A stretch of DNA of 64,000 bases from Proteiniphilum saccharofermentans (GCF_900095135.1 NZ_LT605205.1:868001-932000); one strand, 5' to 3'. Positions 1-8,775 are shown, counted from the first letter of the stretch. Notes: generated by a model not told the origin, from the sequence alone. Made by a program: numbers and translations.

Positions 1-411
1 TGCCCTGGCTTGTGCCTGGTCGAGTGTGAGGGTGGTGAGCAATCCGAAAATTACCGGTATGTCGTACTTGAGGTTCAGTTGGGTGGCACCCTCGGTCACA
101 CTGTCACAGACAAATGTGAAATGTGGTGTTTCCCCCTGAATGACACATCCCAGAATGATAACGCTGTCAACCTTCGCTTTCTCGATCATCACCTTTGCAG
201 CGTATGTCAGCTCAAAACTGCCGGGCACGTGTTCAATGATTATATCATCGGCCGATACACCGAACTTCAGCAATGTATTGGTTGCTCCGTTCAGTAAACT
301 GTGGGTGACAGACGAATTCCAGTCGGACACCACGATGCCTACCCGTTTCCCTTTCCCATCGGCAACTGCCGTGGGATCATATGACGAGAGGTTACTCAAT
401 GCTGTTGCCAT
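1..411 (-). CDS. ribH: 6,7-dimethyl-8-ribityllumazine synthase, C-terminus cut by window edge
   Basis: Penultimate step of riboflavin synthesis: joins 5-amino-6-ribitylaminouracil and 3,4-dihydroxy-2-butanone 4-phosphate in the cytoplasm. About 137 codons are visible, of the roughly 155-165 usual for the family. The frame contains VGIVVSDWN, the EHVPGSFEL segment and GCVIQGETPHF with the conserved His, followed by the hydrophobic IPVIFGLLT strand. The ATG lies 7 bases after the stop of the TPR gene, so the two are probably co-transcribed. Identification is firm; only the C-terminus is missing. Confidence 0.95.
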   Translation of the reverse strand, partial: MATALSNLSSYDPTAVADGKGKRVGIVVSDWNSSVTHSLLNGATNTLLKFGVSADDIIIEHVPGSFELTYAAKVMIEKAKVDSVIILGCVIQGETPHFTFVCDSVTEGATQLNLKYDIPVIFGLLTTLTLDQAQARA

Positions 412-418
412 GACCTTA

Positions 419-1123
419 TTACTTATTTTCTTTCAGGAAGAGAGCCTGTTGGATGAACTTATCTGCTTCCCGGGATTCAGGAGAGTTGAGATAGGTTTCT
501 TTGATCTGTGTGAAAACCTCAATAGCTTTGTCGTAGTCGGCTTTACTCAAATATGCTTCGCCTGCTTTTTTATAATAGATGGGGCTGAGCATTTCGTTGT
601 CAGCTTCCTTGGCCGCTTTGAGAAAGTTGTTAATAGCCTGGTCGGCCTGTCCCATATTCATATATACATCACCTATCGCACCGGTGACGGCCGGAGTGAT
701 CAGCAAATCTCCTCCTTTGAATTTCTTCAGGTGTTCCAGCGCTTTCTCATTATTACCTATCCGGCTGTAAGAAATGCCGGCATAAGCATGTGCCAGGTCA
801 GCCGTTTTGGTTCCTTTATAACGATCTATGATGGATTCAAATCCTATATAATCGTTGCCGTTCCCGAAAAGAGCCAGGGAGTCGTCTCCGTTCTGGAAAT
901 AGCGTTCTCCCTTAAAGAGAGCAGCTTGTGCTTTCTCAGTGCGGGGTGTCTTGTGCAAATAGTGGTAGGCGAGAAAAGCCCCTACGAGAGCAATTACTAT
1001 CAGCAATCCAGTTACAATGATTTTCTGATTTTTTTCGAGAAACTGTTCGGAAGTGGTAAGTGCCTCCCCGATATTTTCGAAATTCTTTTCGGCTTTCGAC
1101 TCTTTTGTTTTTTTAGCAGACAT
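419..1123 (-). CDS. TPR-containing inner-membrane protein (YfgM-like)
   Basis: A 234-residue protein with a charged, Lys-rich N-terminus, one membrane segment at about residues 35-55 and a C-terminal domain with TPR-like helices (for example LAHAYAGISYSRIGNNEKAL and PIYYKKAGEAYLSKADYDKA). This is the YfgM-like layout, in which the TPR domain is periplasmic and helps in protein folding or secretion; the exact role in Bacteroidetes is not established. It is the first gene of a two-gene unit with ribH. A -7 box TACTTTTG lies 40 bases upstream on the same strand. Confidence 0.8.
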   Translation of the reverse strand: MSAKKTKESKAEKNFENIGEALTTSEQFLEKNQKIIVTGLLIVIALVGAFLAYHYLHKTPRTEKAQAALFKGERYFQNGDDSLALFGNGNDYIGFESIIDRYKGTKTADLAHAYAGISYSRIGNNEKALEHLKKFKGGDLLITPAVTGAIGDVYMNMGQADQAINNFLKAAKEADNEMLSPIYYKKAGEAYLSKADYDKAIEVFTQIKETYLNSPESREADKFIQQALFLKENK

Positions 1124-1162
1124 ATTTCTTTGAAAAAATGTTACGTTTTATTTTTCGAGATG

Positions 1163-1170
1163 CAAAAGTA
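1163..1170 (-). promoter_or_regulatory. Putative -7 promoter box for the TPR-ribH unit
   Basis: Read on the minus strand this is TACTTTTG, which fits the Bacteroidetes -7 consensus TAnnTTTG. It sits 40 bases before the TPR gene. No good -33 box is seen at the usual 19-20 base spacing. Confidence 0.5.
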
Positions 1171-1243
1171 CAGTTTTTAAATGATAAATAAAATTTCAAC
1201 ACCGGTTTTTTATAAAAATGATGAGTTGTTTTAATCTTTTTCG

Positions 1244-1251
1244 TAGGTTTG
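1244..1251 (+). promoter_or_regulatory. Putative -7 promoter box for the DUF4468 gene
   Basis: TAGGTTTG matches TAnnTTTG and lies 136 bases before the ATG, so the transcript would have a long leader. That leader contains the hairpin GTGCTTTGCAC at 1326-1336. Confidence 0.4.
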
Positions 1252-1386
1252 TAGTCTAATCGGGAGTTTGGCATCAATTTATCAAGGTGGTTAGATGAAG
1301 AGGAGGGAAGGTGGAAGAAGATAATGTGCTTTGCACGAATTTAGTTTTTAGTTCACAATAGTTTTGCCTCTAAAGAAGATTTTAAT

Positions 1387-1929
1387 ATGAAGAAGTATAT
1401 GTTCATTGTAGGTGTGTTGATAATGGGGCTGTCGAATATGACAGCACAGGTCGACGCAGGTTTTGCTACTGTTCCGGTGGTGAATGGTAAAGTGGTCTTT
1501 GAGCAGTTCATACTTACCGATCAGGGACTTTCTGCTAATCAGAAATATGCTATCCTGCAAAAGTGGGTGAAGGATAAGTATACCGGTAGTCCATTGGTGT
1601 CGAGTATTCGTTTCGATGATAAAAATCAATCTGCTACAGTAAGTGCAAAAACAGAATTGACAGGCGTGCCGGAAAATCCTGTGATGAATTACCGGTTCGA
1701 CCTTTCCGTAGCCAGTGCCGGATGTGTATTGGTGGTAAGGGATATCACCTATCAAAGTGCACCGAAACAGGGAGCATCTTCTTTTCCGAAGACCATTACT
1801 GCCGAGCAGACCATTACCGATCAGGCAGTGAGTGCACCGGGAGAAGAGGGGAAAATAAGGAGTGGCACACGAAAAGCGACCCTTTCGTTTCTGAATAGTC
1901 TATATAAAGAGGTGTTAGGCCTGTTTTAA
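1387..1929 (+). CDS. DUF4468 domain-containing secreted protein
   Basis: A 180-residue protein with a signal peptide (residues 1 to about 20, ending in TAQ). The mature part matches DUF4468, a Bacteroidales family predicted to have a TBP-like fold: an N-terminal half with a Phe-Glu-Gln-Phe strand and an ILQKWVKDKY helix, then the MNYRFDLSVASAGCVLVVRDI strands. The C-terminal 40 residues are polar and look flexible. No catalytic motif is visible and the function of the family is unknown. It is a single gene, 203 bases before rpmB. Confidence 0.75.
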   Translation: MKKYMFIVGVLIMGLSNMTAQVDAGFATVPVVNGKVVFEQFILTDQGLSANQKYAILQKWVKDKYTGSPLVSSIRFDDKNQSATVSAKTELTGVPENPVMNYRFDLSVASAGCVLVVRDITYQSAPKQGASSFPKTITAEQTITDQAVSAPGEEGKIRSGTRKATLSFLNSLYKEVLGLF

Positions 1930-1999
1930 TAAACCATCTACACTCGTGCGATTTGCATGATCGATTTACCGGGTTAAATTTAAATTATCGTATGAAAAC

Positions 2000-2031
2000 T
2001 TTGGTAGATTGAAATTATATGATTAATTTTG
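2000..2031 (+). promoter_or_regulatory. Promoter of the rpmB-rpmG-DUF4295 unit
   Basis: A -33 TTTG (2000-2003) and a -7 TAATTTTG (2024-2031) are separated by 20 bases, which is the full Bacteroidetes sigma-ABfr pattern. The start codon of rpmB is about 100 bases downstream. Confidence 0.65.
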
Positions 2032-2132
2032 CGCCCTGATTTACCGGAAAATGATGTTTCGGTGAAGTGCTGTGGGTGTGATCCATAGATATAAATTGTT
2101 GGTGAATAATAAAGTAAACACATTATATAGCA

Positions 2133-2372
2133 ATGTCTAAGATTTGTCAAATAACAGGTAAAAGAGCAATGGTTGGCAACAACGTTTCTCACTCCAACAG
2201 GAAAACGAAACGTAAGTTCAATGTCAATTTGTTCAGAAAAAAATTCTATTGGGTGGAAGAAGATTGCTGGATCAGCCTCAACATATCGGCATCCGGTTTG
2301 CGTACCATCAATAAGATCGGTTTGGATGCAGCCTTGAAAAAAGCCGCTGCAAATGGATATTTAAACGCTTAA
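2133..2372 (+). CDS. rpmB: 50S ribosomal protein L28
   Basis: A 79-residue basic protein beginning [20 protein letters not shown], with the [12 protein letters not shown] segment and the [17 protein letters not shown]-terminal helix typical of bacterial L28. It is a structural protein of the large ribosomal subunit. It lacks the Cys pairs of zinc-binding L28 forms (only Cys5 and one Cys near residue 46 are seen). First gene of a ribosomal cluster with rpmG and DUF4295. Confidence 0.97.
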   Translation: MSKICQITGKRAMVGNNVSHSNRKTKRKFNVNLFRKKFYWVEEDCWISLNISASGLRTINKIGLDAALKKAAANGYLNA

Positions 2373-2391
2373 TGATAGGGAGGAAGCAGCA

Positions 2392-2580
2392 ATGGCAAAA
2401 AAAGTAAAAGGAAACAGGATACAGGTGATCATGGAATGTACTGAGCATAAGGAAAGTGGTATGCCCGGTACTTCGAGGTATATCACTACGAAGAACAGAA
2501 AGAATACGACAGAGCGGTTGGAGTTGAAAAAATACAATCCCATCCTTAAAAGAATGACTGTTCATAAAGAAATCAAGTAA
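2392..2580 (+). CDS. rpmG: 50S ribosomal protein L33
   Basis: A 62-residue basic protein with the L33 pattern: an N-terminal [15 protein letters not shown] strand, the [20 protein letters not shown] core and a short C-terminal tail. It follows rpmB by 19 bases. Only one Cys is present, so it is the form that does not bind zinc. The order rpmB-rpmG-DUF4295-ftsY-rimO is common in Bacteroidales. Confidence 0.97.
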   Translation: MAKKVKGNRIQVIMECTEHKESGMPGTSRYITTKNRKNTTERLELKKYNPILKRMTVHKEIK

Positions 2581-2593
2581 AACAAGATAGACT

Positions 2594-2755
2594 ATGGCAA
2601 AGAAAGCAGTGGCGGGATTCCGTGACAAAAATACAACTACCGGGCGTAGTCATACCAAAGTGATCAAAATGGTAAAATCGCCTAAGACTGGTGCATACAG
2701 CTTCAAAGAAGAGATGATCCTGAACGACCAGGTGAAAGATTATTTTTCGAAATAA
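2594..2755 (+). CDS. DUF4295 small basic protein
   Basis: A 53-residue, Lys-rich protein beginning MAKKAVAGFRDKNTTTGRSH and ending VKDYFSK. It belongs to DUF4295, a Bacteroidetes-only family found directly after rpmG; a ribosome-associated role is likely from the linkage and composition but is not proven. It is 13 bases after rpmG and is followed by a clear terminator at 2851-2885. Easily missed because of its length. Confidence 0.88.
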   Translation: MAKKAVAGFRDKNTTTGRSHTKVIKMVKSPKTGAYSFKEEMILNDQVKDYFSK

Positions 2756-2850
2756 ATCCGATCAAATTTAGGATTTTTCAGGCTTGGCAAAAACAGATAG
2801 GTTTATTTTTTGGAATTGTTTAGTCTGAAAAGTCGGTTAAAAATATATAA

Positions 2851-2885
2851 AAGCTTCCCTGTGCTCAAACGCAGGGAAGTTTTTT
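2851..2885 (+). terminator. Rho-independent terminator after DUF4295
   Basis: CTTCCCTGTG pairs with CGCAGGGAAG (one G-U pair) around the loop CTCAAA, followed by TTTTTT. It closes the rpmB-rpmG-DUF4295 unit before ftsY. Confidence 0.85.
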
Positions 2886-2898
2886 ATTGACTATTTTG

Positions 2899-2906
2899 TA
2901 GCTTTG
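2899..2906 (+). promoter_or_regulatory. Putative -7 promoter box for ftsY-rimO
   Basis: TAGCTTTG fits TAnnTTTG, directly after the terminator and 69 bases before the ftsY start. A -33 box is not clear. Confidence 0.5.
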
Positions 2907-2974
2907 TAGATTGTGCGGGTTGCCTGCCAAATCCTAACAAATGGAAAAATCAAAGGTATCTTAATAATTGTTCT

Positions 2975-3928
2975 ATGAGCTTTTTTGACAGATTCACAAA
3001 AGGGAAAAAAGAAACACTGGATAAAGGTCTCGAAAAGACAAAGGAGAACTTTTTTTCGAAGATCACACGTGCAGTTGCCGGTAAGTCGAAGGTCGACGAT
3101 GATCTGCTCGACAATCTGGAGGAGATATTGGTTACCTCCGATGTAGGCGTGGATACCACTCTCAAAATTATTGAACGTATCGAAGCACGTGTGGCCAGGG
3201 ATAAATATGTGGGGACAGATGAGTTAACGGCTATGCTTCGCGATGAGATTGCGCTGCTTCTGACTGAAAATAACAGTGACGACCTGTCGGAATTCACTCT
3301 TCCCGAAAGGAAAAAGCCTTATGTGATTATGGTAGTGGGAGTAAATGGTGTAGGAAAAACAACTACTATTGGTAAGTTGGCATATCAATTCAAACAAAAA
3401 GGATACTCTGTTTATCTGGGAGCAGCCGATACGTTTCGTGCAGCGGCAGTGGAGCAGCTTGATATCTGGGGGCAAAGGGTAGGTGTGCCGGTAATCAAGC
3501 AAAAAATGGGATCCGATCCCGCTTCTGTGGCGTTCGATGCAGTCAGTTCGGCCAAAGCGCATGATGCCGATGTAGTAATCATAGATACCGCCGGCCGTCT
3601 GCATAACAAGGTTAACCTGATGAACGAGCTGACCAAGATAAAGAATGTGATGGGAAAGATCGTTCCAGGTACACCGGATGAAGTACTCCTTGTCCTTGAC
3701 GGTTCTACCGGTCAGAATGCTTTTGAACAGGCTAAACAGTTCACTGCCGCAACCGAAGTAACAGCGCTTGCCATCACTAAGCTTGATGGAACTGCCAAGG
3801 GTGGTGTGGTGATCGGAATTTCCGACCAGTTTAGAATTCCGGTGAAATATATCGGCCTGGGTGAAGGAATAGAGGATCTGCAGGTGTTCCGCAGGCGGGA
3901 ATTTGTGGATTCCCTGTTTGGAGAGTGA
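2975..3928 (+). CDS. ftsY: Signal recognition particle receptor FtsY
   Basis: SRP receptor GTPase that brings ribosomes translating membrane proteins to the Sec translocon. The 317 residues hold an N-terminal helical bundle (about 20-95), then the G domain: GVNGVGKTTTIGKLA (P loop), the DTFRAAAVEQL segment of the SRP insertion box, DTAGR and TKLDGTAKGG. It ends in the usual FVDSLFGE. The N-terminal acidic domain of E. coli FtsY is absent, as is normal in this phylum. Followed by rimO after 15 bases. Confidence 0.97.
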   Translation: MSFFDRFTKGKKETLDKGLEKTKENFFSKITRAVAGKSKVDDDLLDNLEEILVTSDVGVDTTLKIIERIEARVARDKYVGTDELTAMLRDEIALLLTENNSDDLSEFTLPERKKPYVIMVVGVNGVGKTTTIGKLAYQFKQKGYSVYLGAADTFRAAAVEQLDIWGQRVGVPVIKQKMGSDPASVAFDAVSSAKAHDADVVIIDTAGRLHNKVNLMNELTKIKNVMGKIVPGTPDEVLLVLDGSTGQNAFEQAKQFTAATEVTALAITKLDGTAKGGVVIGISDQFRIPVKYIGLGEGIEDLQVFRRREFVDSLFGE

Positions 3929-3943
3929 TGAATAATAAAATAT

Positions 3944-5236
3944 ATGGTTAATAACAAGATAGATGTTGTTACATTGGGGTGCTCGAAAAATCTTGTCGAT
4001 TCGGAATTACTGATGAGGCAACTGGTGGCCAACGGGTATACCGTGGAACATGATCCTGAAACGCCCCGCGGCGATATTGCTGTGATCAATACATGTGGCT
4101 TTATTGGCGATGCAAAAGAAGAATCGATCAATATGATCCTCTCTTTTGCCGAAGCTAAAAAACGAAATAAACTCAAAAAACTGTTTGTAATGGGATGCCT
4201 CTCGGAACGATATAGGGAAGAATTGTTGGAAGAGATCCCCGAAGTGGACAGGTTTTACGGTAAATTCGACTGGAAAGGCCTTATTACAGACCTGGGTAAA
4301 TCCTATTATAAGGAGTGGGAGTTCGACCGGTCGCTATCGACTCCTTCCCATTATGCCTATGTGAAAATATCGGAAGGGTGCGACAGGACTTGTTCATACT
4401 GCTCTATCCCGTTGATCACCGGGAAATATAAATCGCGCCCTGTCGAAGAGATCGAAGATGAGATCCGCCGGTTGGTGATCAAAGGTGTAAAAGAATTCCA
4501 GTTTATTGCGCAGGATCTTACCTATTATGGGCTCGACCTGTACCGGCAGATGAAATTGCCGGAGTTGATAGAGCGGGTTTCTGATATAGAGGGAGTGGAA
4601 TGGATACGTCTTCATTATGCTTATCCGACCCATTTCCCGACCGACCTGTTACGGGTGATACGCGAACGGGAAAATGTATGTAACTATCTCGACATTGCCC
4701 TACAGCATATCAGCGACCATATGCTGAAAACCATGCGTCGCAATATCACCAGGCAGCAGACTATTGATCTGATTCAACGTTTTCGCGAAGAGGTGCCGGG
4801 TATCCATCTGCGTACTACTATGATGGTGGGACATCCCGGAGAAACGGAAGAGGACTATCTGGAACTACTTGAATTCGTCGAAAAGACCCGGTTCGAACGG
4901 CTTGGTGCTTTTCCCTATTCGCACGAGGAAGATACGCATAATTACAGGTATTATTCCGATGACGTGCCTGCGGAGGTGAAACAGCAAAGGATGAACAGGC
5001 TGATGGAACTGCAGGAGGGGATAGCCCTGTCGGTGAATGAAGCAAAAGTGGGAGAGATACTGAAAGTGATTGTCGACCGGGAAGATCCTGAGTTCTACGT
5101 CGGTCGAACCGAATTCGACTCGCCGGAAGTGGATGGAGAGGTGTTGATCGATAAGTCGAGAGTGTTGGGAATTGGCCGGTTTTACGATGTGAAAATCAAT
5201 GCGGCAATGCCTTTCGACTTGATGGGAACGGTGTAG
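3944..5236 (+). CDS. rimO: Ribosomal protein S12 methylthiotransferase RimO
   Basis: Radical-SAM enzyme that adds a methylthio group to an aspartate of ribosomal protein S12. The 430 residues show the UPF0004 domain with three cluster cysteines (TLGCSKNLVDSE, INTCGFIGDA, VMGCLSERY), the radical SAM motif CDRTCSYC, the central TIM-barrel segment with GHPGETEEDY, and a C-terminal TRAM domain (about 365-430). Length and domain order match the family. Likely co-transcribed with ftsY. Confidence 0.97.
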   Translation: MVNNKIDVVTLGCSKNLVDSELLMRQLVANGYTVEHDPETPRGDIAVINTCGFIGDAKEESINMILSFAEAKKRNKLKKLFVMGCLSERYREELLEEIPEVDRFYGKFDWKGLITDLGKSYYKEWEFDRSLSTPSHYAYVKISEGCDRTCSYCSIPLITGKYKSRPVEEIEDEIRRLVIKGVKEFQFIAQDLTYYGLDLYRQMKLPELIERVSDIEGVEWIRLHYAYPTHFPTDLLRVIRERENVCNYLDIALQHISDHMLKTMRRNITRQQTIDLIQRFREEVPGIHLRTTMMVGHPGETEEDYLELLEFVEKTRFERLGAFPYSHEEDTHNYRYYSDDVPAEVKQQRMNRLMELQEGIALSVNEAKVGEILKVIVDREDPEFYVGRTEFDSPEVDGEVLIDKSRVLGIGRFYDVKINAAMPFDLMGTV

Positions 5237-5340
5237 TAATTACCAATTACTAATTACCAATTATTGGTTAGAAGCCTAATAATGTGGAGAAGTTCGAGAA
5301 ACCAGGAATCCTAAATTTTGAATCTTGAATATTAAGAGGT
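5237..5340 (+). repeat. Low-complexity A+T spacer
   Basis: The gap holds overlapping copies of TAATTACCAATTACTAATTA-type words and then TCCTAAATTTTGAATCTTGAA. Similar degenerate words occur in other gaps of this window (28168, 32456, 55363). Confidence 0.5.
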
Positions 5341-5955
5341 ATGACTCACAGGGATTTTATTGCTGAAGTGGCGAAACGGCTTGAATGGCCGGAAGAAAAG
5401 ATATCCGGTGTCATTGAAACGATACTGGAGGTGGTGAGCACAGAATTGAAAATGAACAATCCTGTGATCATCGATGATTTCGGTACTTTGAAGATCGATA
5501 TTCAACCGGAATATATCCTGGTAAATCCCGAAACCAAAGAACGGTATTTGATGCCACCTGCCGTTGAAGTCATTTTTGAAGTCCCTTCTCAGGAAAACGG
5601 GGAAAATTCATCCTTTGTTGATTTTACACTCGATGAGATACTATATAATGAAGTGAATAGTTCTTTCTCACACTTTGAGCCGACACCATTGGATGAGGAT
5701 GTAGGGTTTCCCGGTATTCCGGAAATTGTGTTTGGTGAGCAAGAAGCTGAAAACGAGATTGTAGAACCTCCACTTTCGCAGGAAGAACAAAATGCTATGC
5801 CGGAAGAGATTTCATCCGTGGAGCCGCCTCACTCTCGCTCTCATCGAAGAATGAGAAGTAATAAAAGAACATCACTTGTTTGGATTCCGATTGCGGGGGG
5901 GATAGCCATTGTTGTGGCGTCACTTTTTTTTTTCAAAGGAGACAGGAATAGGTAA
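5341..5955 (+). CDS. HU-family DNA-binding membrane protein, N-terminal part before a frameshift
   Basis: Residues 1-85 form an HU/IHF-like domain (DFIAEVAKRLEWPEEKISGVIE, then DDFGTLKIDI and the short basic arm). About 90 acidic, disordered residues follow, then a membrane segment WIPIAGGIAIVVASLFFF. The frame ends 12 codons later, just after a run of ten T (5924-5933). Removing one T joins it to the next frame, which carries a LysM-like end. HU-LysM membrane proteins of this design occur in Bacteroidales; the role is not established. The break may be a true mutation, a slippery tract or a sequencing error. Confidence 0.75.
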   Translation: MTHRDFIAEVAKRLEWPEEKISGVIETILEVVSTELKMNNPVIIDDFGTLKIDIQPEYILVNPETKERYLMPPAVEVIFEVPSQENGENSSFVDFTLDEILYNEVNSSFSHFEPTPLDEDVGFPGIPEIVFGEQEAENEIVEPPLSQEEQNAMPEEISSVEPPHSRSHRRMRSNKRTSLVWIPIAGGIAIVVASLFFFKGDRNR

Positions 5956-6286
5956 GGCAGAGACAATAGCTGAAGATACGCTCCAGATAGAGGAATCCTC
6001 TCGAATGGAGCCGGTTACGCCACCTGTCCCTCATCAAGAGATAAAAACTGTAGTTCTTTCTGAAGGAAAAACATTACGGTTGCTGGCGCTTGATCTTTGG
6101 GGAAACCGGGAGTTTTGGGTCTATATCTACCTGGCGAATAAAGATAAAATACCTAATCCCAATAGAGTTCCTTCAGGAACAACATTGGTCCTGCCCGAGA
6201 AGTCAGCCTATCCTATAAATGCGGCAGATCCCCATTCGGTAGCCAAAGCAAAATCCCTTGGAGATGAAGTGCTGAGAGCATTTTAG
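5909..6286 (+). pseudogene. Detached C-terminal part of the HU-LysM protein
   Basis: This frame lies +1 relative to the HU part and joins it across the T run. After about 30 polar residues it shows a LysM-like unit: TLRLLALDLWGNREFWVYIY, then LANKDKIPNPNRVPSGTTL and LVLPEK. No good start codon or ribosome site of its own is visible, so it is most likely expressed only if the frame is restored. The intact protein would be about 314 residues, with a cytoplasmic HU domain and an external LysM-like domain. Confidence 0.7.
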
Positions 6287-6376
6287 TGGATCGTAATCAT
6301 TAAAACTATTTTAATATAGTCAAGACGGAAATAAAATAGTAAGGATTTATATTATCAATGCTAAATAAACAATCTT

Positions 6377-7804
6377 ATGCAAAAACAACTGACAACATTT
6401 GCCATATTACTGGCAACTATTATCCTGTTCAGCTGCACCAACGGCACGCAGGGGAGAAAAGGAGAAGGAGGGAAATGCCAACCCATCCGCACGGAAGTGC
6501 CTGAACGCCCGGCGGGACAAAAGGATGTGCTTGGTCTGGTAACCGAAAAGATCGACACTGTGCGTGTCGGCTTTATCGGCCTGGGCATGCGCGGCCCGGG
6601 CGCCGTGCAGCGCTTTACCCATATACCGGGGACAAAAATTGTAGCCTTGTGCGACCTGCATGGGGAGAGGGTGGAAAAGGCACAGGGTATCCTCGAGAGG
6701 GCCGGCTTGCCCCGTGCCGCCTCCTACAGCGGCAGCGAAGAGGCCTGGAAGGAACTCTGCCGGCGTGATGACATCGACCTGGTCTACATCGCCACCGACT
6801 GGAAAAAACATGCCCCGATGATGGTCTATGCCATGGAGCAGGGCAAGCATGTAGCCTGCGAAGTACCCGCCGCCATGACCCTTGACGAGATCTGGGACGT
6901 GGTGAACACCGCCGAACGGACGCAGTTGCACTGCATGCAACTGGAGAACTGCGTGTATGACTTCTTTGAGCTGACCACGCTGAACATGGCCCAACATGGC
7001 CTTTTCGGCGAGATATTGCATGCCGAGGGAGCCTATATCCACGACCTGGGCGATTTCTGGGGTGCCTATGAAGGGGACTGGCGTTTGCAGTACAACAAGG
7101 AGTTCCGGGGTGACGTGTATGCCACCCATGGTATGGGGCCGGCCGCACAGGCGCTGGACATCCACCGTGGGGACAAGATGAACACCCTGGTGGCGATGGA
7201 CACCAAACCGGTAAATATACCCGAATACCTGGTCGAGAAGAGGGGTGTGGACCGCGACAGCGCCTACCGGTTTGCCAACGGCCAGCACACGATGACGATG
7301 ATCCGCACTGAAAAGGGCAAGACGATCCATATCCAGCATGATGTGGCATCTCCGCGTCCTTACAGCCGGATGTACCAGGTGAGCGGCACGAAGGGTTTCG
7401 CCAACAAGTACCCGAATGCGGGTTATGCCCTTGAGGGCGATATGTTGGCAGGGGATGGCGTACCCAACCATGAGAACCTGAGCGCCCACAACTATGTACC
7501 GCAAGATGTGCGTGATGCCTTGATGGATAAATACAAGCACCGCATCCACCGCGAATTGGAGGAAAAGGCCAAGGAAGTGGGCGGCCATGGCGGCATGGAC
7601 TTTATCATGGATTACCGCTTGATTTACTGTCTGCGGAACGGATTACCGTTGGACATGGATGTGTATGACCTGGCGGAGTGGTGCAGCCTGGCTGAGTTGA
7701 GCCGTATCTCGATAGAGAACAACAGCGCGCCAGTGGAAGTGCCCGACTTTACCCGGGGCAACTGGGACAAGACCCAGGGATTCAGACATGCATTTGTGGA
7801 TTGA
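6377..7804 (+). CDS. GH109-like Gfo/Idh/MocA lipoprotein (putative alpha-N-acetylgalactosaminidase)
   Basis: 475 residues with a lipoprotein signal (LFSCTNG, Cys near residue 20). The Rossmann domain begins RVGFIGLGMRGPGAVQRF with the NAD-binding glycines, followed by VALCDLH, DLVYIATDWKKHAPM and GKHVACEVPAA. This is the layout of family GH109, which uses tightly bound NAD to cleave alpha-GalNAc; other Gfo/Idh/MocA oxidoreductases are possible. The gene is much richer in G+C than its neighbours (two sampled 60-base lines give 65-68%, against 47% at the start of the HU gene), which suggests transfer. A terminator follows at 7832. Confidence 0.82.
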   Translation: MQKQLTTFAILLATIILFSCTNGTQGRKGEGGKCQPIRTEVPERPAGQKDVLGLVTEKIDTVRVGFIGLGMRGPGAVQRFTHIPGTKIVALCDLHGERVEKAQGILERAGLPRAASYSGSEEAWKELCRRDDIDLVYIATDWKKHAPMMVYAMEQGKHVACEVPAAMTLDEIWDVVNTAERTQLHCMQLENCVYDFFELTTLNMAQHGLFGEILHAEGAYIHDLGDFWGAYEGDWRLQYNKEFRGDVYATHGMGPAAQALDIHRGDKMNTLVAMDTKPVNIPEYLVEKRGVDRDSAYRFANGQHTMTMIRTEKGKTIHIQHDVASPRPYSRMYQVSGTKGFANKYPNAGYALEGDMLAGDGVPNHENLSAHNYVPQDVRDALMDKYKHRIHRELEEKAKEVGGHGGMDFIMDYRLIYCLRNGLPLDMDVYDLAEWCSLAELSRISIENNSAPVEVPDFTRGNWDKTQGFRHAFVD

Positions 7805-7831
7805 TAGATAGGATTTGAAAAGATAGGTGTG

Positions 7832-7872
7832 AAGGGACTTCTTGTCGTCAGGCATTAATAGAAGTCCCTTTT
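7832..7872 (+). terminator. Terminator after the GH109-like gene
   Basis: AAGGGACTTCT pairs perfectly with AGAAGTCCCTT (7860-7870), with a 17-base loop and a short T tract after it. It lies between two convergent genes and may serve both. Confidence 0.7.
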
Positions 7873-7908
7873 ATTTAAAAAAATCTTTTATCTCTTATCC
7901 TTCTCCCT

Positions 7909-8775
7909 TTAAATCTTTCTCTTTAATAGTTCCGGGATCAAACTCGGTTCTTTTGCTACCGGTACACCTGCTGCCTCGAATGCAGCTATCTTTTCGGCTG
8001 CGGTACCGCTTCCGCTGGAGATGATAGCACCTGCATGCCCCATCTGTTTTCCGGGAGGGGCTTGTTGTCCTGCAATAAATACAGCTACAGGTTTGGTGAC
8101 ATGTTCTTTGATATAAGCTGCAGCACGCTCCTCTGCATCGCCTCCGATCTCGCCGATCAATACAATGGAATCGGTGTCGGGATCATTCTCGAACATTTCA
8201 AGAAGTTCTATGAAGTAGAGTCCTACGACCGGATCACCCCCCACTCCTACAGCGGTGGATTGCCCTATCCCATTCTCTGTGAGATTGTAAACTACTTCGT
8301 AAGTAAGAGTGCCGCTACGGCTGATCACACCAGTACCTCCCTGTTTGAAAATCATAGACGGCATAATCCCTACCAGACTTTTCCCCGGAGAAATCAGTCC
8401 CGGACAATTGGGGCCGATAAGATTGGCTCCCTTGTGTTTGATATAGTGGTATGCTTCTATCACATCGAGTGTAGGTACGCCTTCAGTAATAGTGACAATC
8501 AGTTTTACACCAGCATCTGCGGCTTCCAGCATGGCGTCTTTTGCAAATGGGGCAGGGACAAAGATAACCGACGTATCGGCGCCTGTTTCCACTACTGCGT
8601 CCCTAACCGTATTGAATACAGGAACTCCGTCTACAAGTTCTCCTGCCTTACCGGGTGACGTCCCACCCACTATATTGGTCCCGTAGGCTTTCATTTTTGA
8701 TGTGTGAAATCCACCGTCGCGGCCGGTTATTCCTTGAACGATTACTCGGGTATTTTTATCTATAAGGATACTCAT
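7909..8775 (-). CDS. sucD: Succinyl-CoA synthetase (ADP-forming) subunit alpha
   Basis: Alpha subunit of succinyl-CoA synthetase, which links succinate and CoA to ATP formation. The 288 residues show the CoA-binding Rossmann start ([16 protein letters not shown]), [13 protein letters not shown] and the phosphorylated His in [15 protein letters not shown]. Length and motifs are standard. It lies downstream of sucC on the same strand, with a 120-base gap that contains a small palindromic repeat. In a Bacteroidales fermenter it probably works in the succinate/propionate pathway. Confidence 0.97.
   Translation of the reverse strand: MSILIDKNTRVIVQGITGRDGGFHTSKMKAYGTNIVGGTSPGKAGELVDGVPVFNTVRDAVVETGADTSVIFVPAPFAKDAMLEAADAGVKLIVTITEGVPTLDVIEAYHYIKHKGANLIGPNCPGLISPGKSLVGIMPSMIFKQGGTGVISRSGTLTYEVVYNLTENGIGQSTAVGVGGDPVVGLYFIELLEMFENDPDTDSIVLIGEIGGDAEERAAAYIKEHVTKPVAVFIAGQQAPPGKQMGHAGAIISSGSGTAAEKIAAFEAAGVPVAKEPSLIPELLKRKI

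Noticed and set aside
140-1180. Plus-strand frame of 346 codons across ribH and the TPR gene
   Set aside because: Both minus-strand genes are well supported; the plus translation is rich in Phe, Cys and Ser without motifs.
6407-7588. Long minus-strand open frame of 393 codons opposite the GH109-like gene
   Set aside because: It is a mirror effect of high G+C in the plus-strand gene; the translation has no family motifs, while the plus frame is a clear Rossmann-fold protein.
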